This document shows positions 1-12,310 of a DNA stretch of 64,000 nt, in pieces. Below the pieces are notes generated by a model. It did no database searches and was not told the origin of the DNA. It saw only the letters and a list, made by a program, of their open reading frames with translations. Every line of letters begins with the position of its first letter. Position 1 is the first letter of the stretch. Source of the stretch: Stutzerimonas stutzeri SDM-LAC (GTDB lineage Bacteria > Pseudomonadota > Gammaproteobacteria > Pseudomonadales > Pseudomonadaceae). The stretch is from positions 62,001 through 126,000 of the forward strand of contig NZ_AGSX01000070.1 of NCBI RefSeq assembly GCF_000235745.1, written 5' to 3'. A program made the translations under genes and the position numbers.

Positions 1-658
1 AGCAGTGCACGAAATAGCGTCCGTCCGGGTCGTGGTAGACCTCGGTGCGCTCGTTGTTGTCCAGCCGATGACGGTAAATTTTGTGGGGGCGGTGGGTGTC
101 GTCCAGCTCACCGAAGAACAGGGTTTGGTTATCGTTGGCCCAGGTCATGCTGCCGTCGCAGTCTTCGAAGGGCAGTGCAGTCACTTCGCCGCTGCACAAA
201 TCCTTGACGAACAGCTGGTAGATCTCGTCGCCCTGGGTGTCGAGGCTGTACGCCAGCTTGCTGTGGTCCTGGCTGACGCTGAATGCACCCAGCGACAGGA
301 AGCCTCCCGCCGCCAGCTCGTTGGGGTCGAGCAAGAGTTGCTCGCTACCTTCATCCACGGCGAACGAGCCCTCGGCCGGGCGCGCGCAGCGGTAGTGGCG
401 CGGATACTCATCGCCAGCCGTGGTGCGCTGGTAATAGAGCCATGGTCCCCAGGGGGAGGGCAGCGAAAGGTCGGTCTCACGAATGCGGCCTTTGATTTCG
501 AGAAACAGTGACTCGCGCAGTTGGGCTTGGTCAGTCAGCTGTTCTTCCAGATAGGCATTTTCTGCCCTCAGATAATCGAGCACCTCGGGTGCGTCGCGAT
601 TCTCCAGCCACTTGTATGGGTCCTGGCCTGTATCGACGCGGGAAATGGGGGCAGACAT
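1..658 (-). CDS. ptrB: Oligopeptidase B (S9 prolyl oligopeptidase family), N-terminal part
   Basis: Partial gene running off the left edge; only the first 219 codons are present. The minus-strand reading from the ATG at 658 begins MSAPISRVDTGQDPYKWLEN, followed by EVLDYLRAENAY and the WGPWLYYQRT segment. This is the usual start of the beta-propeller of oligopeptidase B, a cytoplasmic serine peptidase that cuts short peptides after Arg or Lys. The catalytic Ser/Asp/His domain lies outside the window, so activity cannot be judged. A propeller-type strand with DHSKLAYSLDTQGDE and WANDNQTLFF follows. The gene is divergent from fadB across a 455-bp region. A prolyl endopeptidase of the same family is the alternative. 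Confidence 0.88.
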   Translation of the reverse strand, partial: MSAPISRVDTGQDPYKWLENRDAPEVLDYLRAENAYLEEQLTDQAQLRESLFLEIKGRIRETDLSLPSPWGPWLYYQRTTAGDEYPRHYRCARPAEGSFAVDEGSEQLLLDPNELAAGGFLSLGAFSVSQDHSKLAYSLDTQGDEIYQLFVKDLCSGEVTALPFEDCDGSMTWANDNQTLFFGELDDTHRPHKIYRHRLDNNERTEVYHDPDGRYFVHC

Positions 659-3261
<2,603 letters not shown>

Positions 3262-3270
3262 AAGGCCTTT

Positions 3271-3326
3271 GAAAGCGTAGCGAGCGAAGGCAGGGTAGCG
3301 AAACCCTGCCTGGCGCAGCCGCTTTC
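3271..3326 (+). other. Intercistronic stem-loop between fadB and fadA
   Basis: An inner hairpin pairs GGCAGGGT (3289-3296) with ACCCTGCC (3303-3310) around a six-base loop. An outer pairing GAAAGCG (3271-3277) with CGCTTTC (3320-3326) can extend it. There is no U-tract, so it looks like an mRNA-processing or stability element that sets the ratio of the two subunits, not a terminator. The pairing is seen directly; the role is inferred. Confidence 0.5.
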
Positions 3327-3352
3327 ACTGGGCTTTCCTAATTGAGGAATAG

Positions 3353-4534
<1,182 letters not shown>

Positions 4535-4551
4535 GCTATTTGCCGGCACGG

Positions 4552-4584
4552 AAACCGGGGCCTTGTGCCCCGGTTTTCATTTTT
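4552..4584 (+). terminator. Rho-independent terminator of fadBA
   Basis: ACCGGGGC (4554-4561) pairs with GCCCCGGT (4567-4574) around the loop CTTGT and is followed by TTTCATTTTT. It lies 20 bp after the fadA stop and cleanly ends the operon. Confidence 0.85.
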
Positions 4585-4613
4585 GATGAGTGATTTTTTC
4601 AGAGGCAGTCGAG

Positions 4614-4841
4614 ATGCAAGTCACGCCAGGCCGTTACCGCCATTACAAAGGCCCCGAGTATCGCGTATACGCAGTTGCTCGACATTCCGAAACGGAAGAG
4701 TCAGTGGTCTTCTACCAGGCGCTATACGGCGATTTCGGGCTATGGGTTCGTCCGCTCTCGATGTTTACCGAAACGGTAGAGGTCGACGGCGAAACGCTTC
4801 CCCGTTTTGCCCTGATCGAAGCCGAGCCGACTCGTTTTTAG
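4614..4841 (+). CDS. DUF1653 domain protein
   Basis: A 75-aa cytoplasmic protein that belongs to the DUF1653 family by its YRHYKGPEYRVYAVARHSET core and the ALYGDFGLWVRPLSMF stretch. No biochemical role is known for the family that I can name. The ATG at 4614 follows GAGGCAGTCGAG; a GTG at 4590 in the same frame would add eight unlikely residues. It sits between the fadBA terminator and topA in the same order I recall for P. aeruginosa, so it is a stable housekeeping neighbour. Confidence 0.85.
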   Translation: MQVTPGRYRHYKGPEYRVYAVARHSETEESVVFYQALYGDFGLWVRPLSMFTETVEVDGETLPRFALIEAEPTRF

Positions 4842-5149
4842 GCACTCTGTGCACGAGCTGGCTTAACCCCTGCGCTTGACCTCGGCTCCATCGCCACTAT
4901 ATATAGCGGTGCTTTCAGACCGAGTGAAGTTTATTTCCCCTCGGTTCAGGACGATAAACCCTGCCGGGCAGCCAGGCTGCCAATGGATTTAGGCCATGGG
5001 TGCGGACGTTTTCCGGAGCAATTGACTGCTCTTGCAGGCTGGTTACGCTGCTTCGCTTCTTTGCTGGCAAGCCGGGTGACGTTCCGACGTCGGGCCGCTT
5101 CCGGTTCAACAATCTCAGTTCACCTCTCGATTCAGGAACTCTCCTCTCC
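4842..5149 (+). other. Intergenic leader of topA
   Basis: This 308-bp stretch separates the DUF1653 gene from topA. It contains a candidate sigma-70 promoter (listed separately), which would give a leader of roughly 240 nt. The topA reading frame stays open upstream to about 5000, but the residues there do not resemble TopA. No other gene was seen. Confidence 0.5.
4876..4905 (+). promoter_or_regulatory. Candidate sigma-70 promoter of topA
   Basis: TTGACC at 4876-4881 is followed after 16 to 18 bp by the run TATATATA (4898-4905), which can supply the -10 hexamer. The AT-rich -10 in a GC-rich surrounding fits a supercoiling-sensitive topA promoter, but that link is inferred. Confidence 0.5.
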
Positions 5150-7762
5150 ATGGGTAAATCGCTGGTCATCGTGGAATCACCGGCCAAGGCCAAGACAATC
5201 AACAAGTATTTGGGTAACCAGTACGTGGTGAAGTCGAGTATCGGCCACATCCGCGACCTTCCTACCAGCGGTTCTGCCAACAAGGAGCCGGTCAAGCGCG
5301 GCAAGGCGGCCGCTGCCGAAGCGCCTGCCTTGTCACCGAAAGAAAAAGCCAAGCGTCAGCTGTTTACCCGTATGGGCATCGATCCGGAGCATGGCTGGAA
5401 GGCGAAGTACGAAATCCTGCCGGGCAAAGAAAAGGTCATCGATGAGCTTCGTCGGCTGGCCAAGGAAGCCGACACCATCTATCTCGCGACCGACTTGGAT
5501 AGAGAGGGGGAAGCCATCGCTTGGCATTTGCGCGAGTCCATCGGCGGTGATGATGGCCGCTACAAGCGCGTGGTGTTTAACGAAATCACCAAGAAGGCGA
5601 TTCAAGAGGCATTTTCCAAACCGGGCGACCTGGACATCAATCGCGTCAATGCTCAGCAAGCGCGGCGTTTCCTCGACCGGGTTGTGGGTTACATGGTCTC
5701 ACCGCTGCTCTGGTCAAAGATTGCCCGCGGGCTTTCCGCTGGCCGAGTTCAATCGGTTGCCGTGAAGCTGGTGGTGGAGCGTGAACGCGAGATTCGAGCG
5801 TTCGTTCCCGAAGAGTATTGGGAAGTACACGCCGACCTCGGCACGAGCGGTAATGCCAAGGTCCGCTTCGAGGTCTCCCGTGAGAACGGCGAAGCCTTCA
5901 AGCCGCTCAACGAAGCGCATGCCATGGCCGCGCTCGAGCAGCTCAAGGACTCCAGCTACAGCGTCAGCAAGCGTGAGGACAAGCCGACCAGCAGCAAGCC
6001 GTCTGCGCCGTTCATCACCTCGACCCTGCAGCAGGCGGCGAGCAACCGTTTAGGGTTCGGCGTGAAGAAAACCATGATGATGGCCCAGCGGCTCTATGAG
6101 GCTGGTTACATCACCTACATGCGTACCGACTCGACGAATCTGTCGGCAGATGCGCTGACCATGGTTCGTGGCTTCATCGAAGACGAGTTCGGCGGCAAGT
6201 ACCTGCCTGAAAAGCCCAACTTTTATTCCAGCAAGGAGGGTGCTCAGGAGGCGCACGAGGCGATTCGTCCATCGGACGTCAATCTTCGCCCTGCACAGCT
6301 GACCGGTATGGAGCGCGACGCCGAGCGTCTCTATGACCTGATCTGGCGTCAGTTCGTTGCGTGCCAGATGCCACCTGCCCAGTATCTGTCGACGAGTGTG
6401 ACAGTCACTGCTGGCAACTTCGAGTTGCGGGCAAAGGGCCGCATTCTCAAGTTTGACGGTTACACCAAGGTCATGCCGCAGCAAAGCAAGAGCGGCGAAG
6501 ACGACGTGCTGCCGGAGATGAACAAGGGCGATGGGATGAAGCTGATCAAGCTCGATCCGAGCCAGCACTTCACCAAGCCACCGGCGCGTTACTCTGAAGC
6601 GAGCCTGGTCAAGGAGATGGAAAAGCGCGGCATCGGCCGTCCGTCGACCTACGCGGCGATCATCTCGACCATCCAGGATCGTGGCTACGTCTCGCTGCAC
6701 AACCGCCGCTTCTATTCCGAGAAGATGGGCGACATCGTCACTGAGCGCCTGTCAGAAAGCTTCAATGATCTGATGGACTACGGTTTTACCGCCGGCATGG
6801 AGGAAAACCTCGACGACGTTGCTCAGGGCGAGCGTGAGTGGAAGCATGTGCTCGATGAGTTTTACGGTGACTTCCGTAAAAAGCTTGAGCTAGCGGAGGC
6901 TAGCGAAAACGGCATGCGTGCCAACCAGCCGACGCTGACCGACATTCCATGCAAGGTTTGCGGTCGGCCGATGATGATCCGCACCGCGTCCACCGGTGTC
7001 TTTCTCGGTTGCTCTGGCTACAGCCTGCCGCCCAAAGAGCGTTGCAAGTCGACAGTCAACCTCATCCCTGGCGATGAAATTGCCGCTGATGATGAAGGTG
7101 AGTCCGAGTCCCGAGTGCTACTGGGCAAACATCGTTGCCCGATCTGCAGCACGGCGATGGATGCCTACCTTCTCGACGAAACCCACAAACTGCACATTTG
7201 CGGCAATAACCCTGATTGCACGGGTTACGAAATCGAAGAAGGCCAGTACCGCATCAAGGGCTATGAGGGACCGAGCCTGGAATGCGACAAGTGCGGCAGT
7301 GAAATGCAGCTCAAAACGGGCCGCTTCGGCAAGTTCTTCGGCTGCACCAATACCGAATGCAAGAACACGCGTAAATTGCTCAGAAGCGGTGAGGCCGCCC
7401 CGCCGAAAATGGATGCGGTGAAGATGCCTGAGCTTAAATGTGAAAAGGTCGACGACACCTACGTGTTGCGTGACGGCGCGTCCGGTTTGTTCCTGGCCGC
7501 CAGCCAGTTCCCAAAGAACCGCGAGACCCGCGCACCACTGGTCTTGGAGCTGATCCCCCACAAGGATGAGATCGACCCTAAGTATCACTTTCTGTTGACG
7601 GCGCCTCAGAAGGACTCAGAAGGGCGCGCGGCGGTGATCCGCTTCAGTCGCAAGACCAAGGAGCAGTACGTTCAAACCGAGGTCAATGGAAAGCCGACCG
7701 GCTGGAAGGCGTTCTTTGATGGCGGCAAGTGGAAGGTAGAGGACAAGAGCACCGGCAAGTAA
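5150..7762 (+). CDS. topA: DNA topoisomerase I (type IA)
   Basis: An 870-aa enzyme that relaxes negative supercoils. The TOPRIM domain begins with [17 protein letters not shown] (Glu9) and has the metal-binding DLD at 115-117 ([14 protein letters not shown]). The catalytic Tyr is at about 323 in [11 protein letters not shown], with the conserved Arg two residues on. Three tetracysteine zinc ribbons follow in the C-terminal part (CKVCGRP, CPICSTA and CDKCGSE type), then a C-terminal ribbon-like tail. The ATG at 5150 was chosen because TopA homologs start with this motif; the frame is open upstream but unlike the family. Confidence 0.97.
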   Translation: MGKSLVIVESPAKAKTINKYLGNQYVVKSSIGHIRDLPTSGSANKEPVKRGKAAAAEAPALSPKEKAKRQLFTRMGIDPEHGWKAKYEILPGKEKVIDELRRLAKEADTIYLATDLDREGEAIAWHLRESIGGDDGRYKRVVFNEITKKAIQEAFSKPGDLDINRVNAQQARRFLDRVVGYMVSPLLWSKIARGLSAGRVQSVAVKLVVEREREIRAFVPEEYWEVHADLGTSGNAKVRFEVSRENGEAFKPLNEAHAMAALEQLKDSSYSVSKREDKPTSSKPSAPFITSTLQQAASNRLGFGVKKTMMMAQRLYEAGYITYMRTDSTNLSADALTMVRGFIEDEFGGKYLPEKPNFYSSKEGAQEAHEAIRPSDVNLRPAQLTGMERDAERLYDLIWRQFVACQMPPAQYLSTSVTVTAGNFELRAKGRILKFDGYTKVMPQQSKSGEDDVLPEMNKGDGMKLIKLDPSQHFTKPPARYSEASLVKEMEKRGIGRPSTYAAIISTIQDRGYVSLHNRRFYSEKMGDIVTERLSESFNDLMDYGFTAGMEENLDDVAQGEREWKHVLDEFYGDFRKKLELAEASENGMRANQPTLTDIPCKVCGRPMMIRTASTGVFLGCSGYSLPPKERCKSTVNLIPGDEIAADDEGESESRVLLGKHRCPICSTAMDAYLLDETHKLHICGNNPDCTGYEIEEGQYRIKGYEGPSLECDKCGSEMQLKTGRFGKFFGCTNTECKNTRKLLRSGEAAPPKMDAVKMPELKCEKVDDTYVLRDGASGLFLAASQFPKNRETRAPLVLELIPHKDEIDPKYHFLLTAPQKDSEGRAAVIRFSRKTKEQYVQTEVNGKPTGWKAFFDGGKWKVEDKSTGK

Positions 7763-7772
7763 CTGGCAGCCG

Positions 7773-7808
7773 CGAGTCGGAACCCGGTTTTTCACGGGCT
7801 TCGACTCG
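7773..7808 (+). other. Stem-loop after topA
   Basis: CGAGTCG (7773-7779) pairs with CGACTCG (7802-7808), and a further inner CCCG/CGGG arm can form. Only a short internal T-run (in the loop) and no downstream U-tract are present, so it may be a 3' stability element or a weak terminator of topA. Confidence 0.35.
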
Positions 7809-7838
7809 TAGCGTTTCAACTCCTGGGAGACCGTCGCC

Positions 7839-8357
7839 ATGGCTCATGAGCTGTACACCCGCACCAACCAGAAAATCTACTTCGCCGGAATCGCACTCGA
7901 AAACTGGCGGCGGGTCGAGGAGGACGGCGCGATGAATGCGCCTGGCCTTATCCAGGCCGAGCGCGAAGCGAGCCTTTTTCATCTGTACGGCGCGTTGCTG
8001 GGGCTGTGTCACGAGATCGCCGGTTACTATCGTCTATCTGGAGCCAGCGCACCGCGTCCAGAATTGCTGCTGGTGCCTTCAGCACAGGGCCGATCATCGA
8101 GCCCGGAACTCGCCGAGCTGATCGAGCTGGCCGAGCATTCCGAAACATGGTTGGCGCAACTGCTGAAAGCGCACTCGGAACTGTTCGAGCCGCCTCGTGC
8201 ACCTGCCAAGATCAAGACCGATCCAACGATGCCGTTGATCGAGGCGGTCAGTGTGGAAGAACAGGTGCCAGCATTGGCGCGGGAAGAGCTGGAGTCCTGG
8301 CGACGCAGTTTGAAAGAGCTGGCCTTACGCTTTCGCGAATCGCTTACCGAGTGGTAA
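7839..8357 (+). CDS. DUF6586 family hypothetical protein
   Basis: A 172-aa soluble, alpha-helical, acidic protein starting MAHELYTRTNQKIYFAG. I recognise it as the Pseudomonas-restricted family that sits between topA and sulA-lexA. It has no signal peptide, no membrane segment and no catalytic motif. The ATG at 7839 follows TGGGAGACCGTCGCC, a good ribosome-binding site. Function unknown; its position after topA, with only 76 bp and a hairpin between, suggests possible cotranscription. Confidence 0.8.
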   Translation: MAHELYTRTNQKIYFAGIALENWRRVEEDGAMNAPGLIQAEREASLFHLYGALLGLCHEIAGYYRLSGASAPRPELLLVPSAQGRSSSPELAELIELAEHSETWLAQLLKAHSELFEPPRAPAKIKTDPTMPLIEAVSVEEQVPALAREELESWRRSLKELALRFRESLTEW

Positions 8358-8396
8358 GCGGAATGAGCGTGCAACGGAATGAAGCCTGCGATTGCA

Positions 8397-9236
8397 TCAG
8401 CTGCGTTGCTTGAACCCTAGGGCCAGAGCAATGCCGCCGAGAATCGCAAGGCCGGCGACCAGCAACTTTCCGGTCAGGGGCTCCCCTAGCAACAGGCTCC
8501 CCGCCAGCGCTGTAAGCAGCGGCACGCTCAGCTGCACGCTGGCGGCCTGGATAGCTCCGAGGCCGGGGAGTGCTGCATACCAGATGGCATAGCCGATGCC
8601 AGAGGTCAAACCGCCGGACAGCAGCGCATAGATCACTCCGGCGCTGTCCCACTCCAGGCTGTTCATCGCTAGCAGGCATAGCAAGATGACGATTGGCAGG
8701 GTGCGAATGAAGTTGCCGGCGGTTGCGGCCAGCGAATCCGCCACCCCCTTGCCCAGTAATGAATAGGCTCCCCATGCCGCACCTGCCAGCACCATCAGTA
8801 GCGAAGCCGATAGCGGGGGTGCACTCGTTCCGGGCAGCAGAAGTGCCACCAAGCCAGCTCCCGCCAAGAGCATTCCGACAGTCTGTCCCCGATGCAGGCG
8901 TTCACCGTGGAGCATTCCCCAGGCGATCATGCTCAACTGCACGGCCCCGAACAGCAGCAGCGCACCAGCACCCGCATCAAGGTTGAGATAGGCATAGGAA
9001 AACGAGACTGCATAGGCGAATAGTGCAAGGGCGCCGCGCCAACTGCCTGAGGACGAAGAAGGCCGTTTGCGCATATATACCAATAGCCACAATGCCAGTG
9101 CTCCGGCAAAAAGGCGCAGAGCTGTGAAGCTGGCCGGATCGATCTGACTGTCACGTAGTGCTGCACGGCAAAGCAGAGAGTTACCGGCGAAGGCAAGCAT
9201 CGCCAGCGCGGTCAGCAGCAGGGTTCTTAGCGTCAT
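8397..9236 (-). CDS. DMT-family (EamA) transporter
   Basis: A protein of about 279 aa with ten predicted hydrophobic helices arranged as two EamA repeats, the layout of drug/metabolite exporters of the inner membrane. Landmarks are the N-terminal MTLRTLLLTALAMLAFAGNS, a mid-protein LLLPGTSAPPLSAS loop, and the second-repeat GLTSGIGYAIWYAAL and LLLGEPLTGKLLVAG segments. The ATG at 9236 gives the usual family start; an in-frame ATG at 9266 would add ten polar residues. The substrate cannot be read from the sequence. It is convergent with the DUF6586 gene and interrupts the topA-lexA block. Confidence 0.85.
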   Translation of the reverse strand: MTLRTLLLTALAMLAFAGNSLLCRAALRDSQIDPASFTALRLFAGALALWLLVYMRKRPSSSSGSWRGALALFAYAVSFSYAYLNLDAGAGALLLFGAVQLSMIAWGMLHGERLHRGQTVGMLLAGAGLVALLLPGTSAPPLSASLLMVLAGAAWGAYSLLGKGVADSLAATAGNFIRTLPIVILLCLLAMNSLEWDSAGVIYALLSGGLTSGIGYAIWYAALPGLGAIQAASVQLSVPLLTALAGSLLLGEPLTGKLLVAGLAILGGIALALGFKQRS

Positions 9237-9409
9237 TCTAGGATCCGATCCAGGATTGGCCTCCATCCTACTGTGCCGCCGCGTTACTGCGCATCTGCTT
9301 CCTGCCTGCGCGAGACTGTGCGGTGATTCAGTATTGCGTCTTGGCAGCTAGCCCCAAAGGCTGCCGGCAGGCTGGTCGGCTGTTACAATGCGCAATTTTC
9401 AAGGGGAGC

Positions 9410-9652
9410 ATGCCCATGCCAACGTCTTTTCTGGAGATCGTCGAGCTACCCGACGGCAGCATTGTGCTGCGTCGCGCCGAAGACGAAGGCGTATTGGTCA
9501 CGCTGGATTTTTCCGATGATGCCAAGGCGTTCCTGCAAGGTCAGCATGTCGAGATTGCCAAGGCAATGTTCAACATTGGCGTGCAGATGGCGGGTCGGGT
9601 ATCGGAAGGTGACTTCGAGCGGGAGGAAGAGGGGCCGCGCGTGCTGCATTGA
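9410..9652 (+). CDS. Conserved hypothetical protein (80 aa)
   Basis: An 80-aa cytoplasmic protein containing SFLEIVELPDGSIVLRRAED and a hydrophobic stretch FNIGVQMAGRV. It has the look of the small conserved Pseudomonas protein found beside sulA; no domain name or function is known to me. The ATG at 9410 follows AAGGGGAGC, a strong ribosome-binding site, and a second ATG lies two codons later. It is convergent with sulA. Confidence 0.75.
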   Translation: MPMPTSFLEIVELPDGSIVLRRAEDEGVLVTLDFSDDAKAFLQGQHVEIAKAMFNIGVQMAGRVSEGDFEREEEGPRVLH

Positions 9653-9726
9653 GACTTGGAATGCCTAGTTGCCTTTGCGGCACCTGGCGGGTTTCGGCAC
9701 ATCCTTATGCCGATAGCTGGGGCGTA

Positions 9727-10206
9727 TCAGTTACCCAGACGTATATTCAAACTTTGTGCATTACCCTGAGCGGCCGCTACACGAAGCTTCAGTCGGCCCG
9801 CCTTGTCGAGTCGTGGGAACCAGGTAATAACCGTGTGGCTACAGCCTGACACCAATGCCTTGCATCCCAGTTCAAGGGCAGTCTGACTTTCGCGGGCTTG
9901 GAGCAACAGGATACGGTCACGATTCAGCCCGGTTTCTCGCAGCCAACTCTGTGAAATCGATACAGGTGGAGCAATTAAGGTGAGCCAGCGCGTATCTGCT
10001 GCCTCACTGAGATCGCGCAGTATGGGAGCGAGCAACTGGCGGCAGTGATCCCCGCTACCGGTCAGCATCATTTCGCTCAGGCAGTCGTCGGCAGGCTGTG
10101 GTGTGTGAGATACCTCGCCGAACGGTGTCAGGCGATGCGCGATCAGCCCTTCGAATAAGGAAAGCTGCGGGGGTTTGCCGGCGGTGGGGTGCGGATGGTA
10201 CTGCAT
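9727..10206 (-). CDS. sulA: SOS cell-division inhibitor SulA
   Basis: A 159-aa protein of the SulA/RecA-fold family, which binds FtsZ and blocks septation during the SOS response. The central RWLTLIAPPVSISQSWLRE and ILLLQARESQTALELGCKAL segments are typical. It lies 10 bp after lexA on the same strand, and its AGGAGAGG ribosome-binding site abuts the lexA stop. The pair is therefore one SOS operon repressed by the two LexA boxes before lexA. This Pseudomonas lexA-sulA arrangement differs from E. coli, where sulA stands alone. Confidence 0.92.
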   Translation of the reverse strand: MQYHPHPTAGKPPQLSLFEGLIAHRLTPFGEVSHTPQPADDCLSEMMLTGSGDHCRQLLAPILRDLSEAADTRWLTLIAPPVSISQSWLRETGLNRDRILLLQARESQTALELGCKALVSGCSHTVITWFPRLDKAGRLKLRVAAAQGNAQSLNIRLGN

Positions 10207-10216
10207 GAACCTCTCC

Positions 10217-10825
10217 TTAGCGGCGTATTACGCCGACGCTCAAACCTTCGATAACCAACTCTTGCTGTTCGAGATCAACTTCAATAGGCGCAAACTCGGA
10301 ATTTTCGGCGAGGAGCCAGACCTTGCTGCCTTCACGTTTGAAGCGCTTAACGGTTACTTCGTCATCGATGCGGGCCACGACTACCTGTCCATTGCGCGCT
10401 TCACGCGTGGTATGGACCGCGAGCAAGTCGCCATCGAAGAGGCCGATATCCTTCATGCTCATACCGTGCACGCGCAGAAGATAATCGGCCTTTGGCTGGA
10501 AAAATGAAGGATTGATCTGGCAAGATTCTTCCACATGCTGCTGCGCCAGGATTGGCGCACCGGCAGCAACCCGGCCGATTACCGGTAAACCGTTATCCTC
10601 AACAGCCGGCTCGAAACCCGGAATACGTATCCCGCGAGAGGCGCCGGGCGTCATCTCGATGGCTCCTTTGCGAGCCAAAGCCTTGAGGTGTTCCTCTGCC
10701 GCATTGGGTGATTTGAAACCTAGTTCGTGAGCAATCTCGGCACGGGTCGGCGGATAGCCGTTGTCTTCAAGGCAGCGCTTGATGAACGCGAGAATTTCCG
10801 ACTGGCGAGGGGTCAGTTTGATCAT
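10217..10825 (-). CDS. lexA: SOS repressor LexA
   Basis: A 202-aa repressor with a winged helix-turn-helix at 1-65 ([20 protein letters not shown], then [14 protein letters not shown]) and an S24 latent protease domain. The self-cleavage site is Ala88-Gly89 in RVAAGAP. The catalytic pair is Ser123 (VHGMSMKD) and Lys160 ([12 protein letters not shown]). RecA-stimulated self-cleavage relieves repression of SOS genes. It is autoregulated by two LexA boxes just upstream and cotranscribed with sulA. Confidence 0.97.
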   Translation of the reverse strand: MIKLTPRQSEILAFIKRCLEDNGYPPTRAEIAHELGFKSPNAAEEHLKALARKGAIEMTPGASRGIRIPGFEPAVEDNGLPVIGRVAAGAPILAQQHVEESCQINPSFFQPKADYLLRVHGMSMKDIGLFDGDLLAVHTTREARNGQVVVARIDDEVTVKRFKREGSKVWLLAENSEFAPIEVDLEQQELVIEGLSVGVIRR

Positions 10826-10836
10826 CGAATGGGTCT

Positions 10837-10852
10837 CTGTTCTTTTATACAG
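10837..10852 (-). promoter_or_regulatory. LexA box 1 of lexA-sulA
   Basis: CTGTTCTTTTATACAG is a perfect CTGT-N8-ACAG SOS box, placed 12 bp before the lexA start codon. Confidence 0.93.
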
Positions 10853-10855
10853 TGA

Positions 10856-10871
10856 CTGGAATTATATACAG
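10856..10871 (-). promoter_or_regulatory. LexA box 2 of lexA-sulA
   Basis: CTGGAATTATATACAG matches CTGT-N8-ACAG at seven of eight conserved bases. It lies three bases beyond box 1, so two LexA dimers could sit side by side, the arrangement known for lexA promoters that need tight self-repression. Confidence 0.82.
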
Positions 10872-10981
10872 TGCCGGATGCTTGGCAATCGTTGTTTGGT
10901 GGAGCTTCAGTAAGGCATCGGGCGCGCTTTGAATGTTCGGCAGTGTGTTTCGGCGCCATGTCGGTTGACTTGGTGTAGGTT

Positions 10982-10995
10982 GAAACGTAAGTTTC
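10982..10995 (+). promoter_or_regulatory. PsrA operator (autoregulatory)
   Basis: GAAACGTAAGTTTC is a perfect 5-4-5 palindrome (GAAAC-GTAA-GTTTC) that matches the PsrA binding motif. It lies 27 bp before the psrA start, where bound protein would block transcription. PsrA self-repression is established in Pseudomonas; the site here is read directly. Confidence 0.85.
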
Positions 10996-11022
10996 AAACA
11001 GATGTTTGTCAGGGGAGGCGGC

Positions 11023-11730
11023 ATGGCGCAGTCTGAAACAGTCGAGCGTATTCTGGATGCGGCGGAGCAGCTATTCGCTGAGAAAGGGTTCGCCGAGACC
11101 TCGCTGCGTCTGATCACCAGCAAAGCGGGCGTCAACCTGGCCGCAGTGAATTATCACTTCGGCTCGAAAAAAGCGCTTATTCAGGCTGTTTTCTCGCGCT
11201 TTCTGGGTCCGTTCTGCGTGAGCCTCGAGCGTGAGCTCGACAGGCGAGAAGCGCAGTCCGACAGGAAGGAAAGTCTCGAGGAGCTGCTCGAGATTCTGGT
11301 TGAGCAGGCACTGGCGGTGACGCCACGCAGTGGCGATGACCTGTCCATTTTTATGCGCCTGCTCGGGCTTTCGTTCAGCCAGAGCCAGGGCCATCTGCGT
11401 CGTTACCTGGAAGACATGTACGGCAAGGTGTTCCGCCGCTATATGCATCGAGTCCACGAGGCCGCTCCATCGATCCCGCCAATTGAATTGTTCTGGCGGG
11501 TACATTTCATGCTCGGGGCAGCCGCGTTCAGCATGTCGGGGATCAAGGCGCTTCGGGCGATCGCCGAGAACGATTTTGGCGCCCGGACTTCTATCGAGCA
11601 GGTCATGCGCATGATGGTGCCGTTCCTTGCTGCGGGAATGCGAGCCGATTCAGGTGTGGCTGATCCCGGACTGGCCCACGCCCATCCGATTGCCCGGCGT
11701 AACGCGCTGGCGATGCCGGCCAAGGGCTAG
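11023..11730 (+). CDS. psrA: TetR-family regulator PsrA
   Basis: A 235-aa TetR regulator starting MAQSETVERILDAAEQLF. The helix-turn-helix is at about 20-55 (TSLRLITSKAGVNLAAVNYH with FGSKKALIQAVF). Identity as PsrA rests on this N-terminus, on its place between lexA-sulA and nagZ, and on the operator just upstream. PsrA senses long-chain fatty acids, represses fadBA-type genes and activates rpoS in P. aeruginosa and P. putida. The ATG at 11023 follows AGGGGAGGCGGC; an ATG at 11002 lies upstream of this ribosome-binding site and is less likely. Confidence 0.92.
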   Translation: MAQSETVERILDAAEQLFAEKGFAETSLRLITSKAGVNLAAVNYHFGSKKALIQAVFSRFLGPFCVSLERELDRREAQSDRKESLEELLEILVEQALAVTPRSGDDLSIFMRLLGLSFSQSQGHLRRYLEDMYGKVFRRYMHRVHEAAPSIPPIELFWRVHFMLGAAAFSMSGIKALRAIAENDFGARTSIEQVMRMMVPFLAAGMRADSGVADPGLAHAHPIARRNALAMPAKG

Positions 11731-11769
11731 GGTGCATCCTCAGGGCGCGATCAGCTAAGCTAGCCGCCC

Positions 11770-12309
11770 ATGACTGACCTCGATTTCCTCCACGTTTCGA
11801 TCGCTGACCAGATGCTCTACGGTTTTACCGGTTCCCGCCTGCGGCTCCGGTTGCCAGTGTCGACTGCGCTTAATGGCGTAGGCGAGCGTAATGGCTCTGG
11901 TTGTACGCCGCGAGGCCGCCACCGGGTGCGTGCGCGTATTGGTGAGGGCCTGCCTTCGGGTGCCGTCTTGCGTGGGCGCCGCTGGACCGGTGAGCTTTGG
12001 AACTCAGACATGCACGAGCGTTTTCCTGGCCGTGACTGGATACTGACTCGCATTCTCTGGCTCAGCGGCTGCGAGCCTGGGTACAACCGAATGGGCGCGG
12101 TGGACACCTTTCGTCGTTACATCTATATGCACGGCACGCCTGATTGTGAGCCCATGGGCGTACCGCTCTCGCATGGCTGCATCAGGATGCGCAATGCCGA
12201 TCTGCTCGAACTTTTCCCTCGCGTGCCCGCTGGTTGTGCCGTGCACATCGGCGAAGCAGCATGTCCGGGCTGGTCGAGCGCAACACTTATTCAAGGATTC
12301 GCCGACTGA
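11770..12309 (+). CDS. L,D-transpeptidase (YkuD) family protein
   Basis: A 179-aa YkuD-fold protein. The catalytic motif is complete: YMHGTPD with His121 and SHGCIRM with Cys137 and Arg139. These enzymes make 3-3 peptidoglycan crosslinks or attach lipoproteins to the wall. No signal peptide or membrane anchor is visible at the N-terminus (MTDLDFLHVSIADQML), which is odd for a periplasmic enzyme. It is followed one base later by nagZ, so the two cell-wall genes are probably translationally coupled. Confidence 0.85.
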   Translation: MTDLDFLHVSIADQMLYGFTGSRLRLRLPVSTALNGVGERNGSGCTPRGRHRVRARIGEGLPSGAVLRGRRWTGELWNSDMHERFPGRDWILTRILWLSGCEPGYNRMGAVDTFRRYIYMHGTPDCEPMGVPLSHGCIRMRNADLLELFPRVPAGCAVHIGEAACPGWSSATLIQGFAD

Positions 12310-12310
12310 C

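Noticed and set aside
5-511. 168-aa plus-strand ORF at the left edge
   Set aside because: It is a shadow of the oligopeptidase B gene, which is recognisable on the minus strand.
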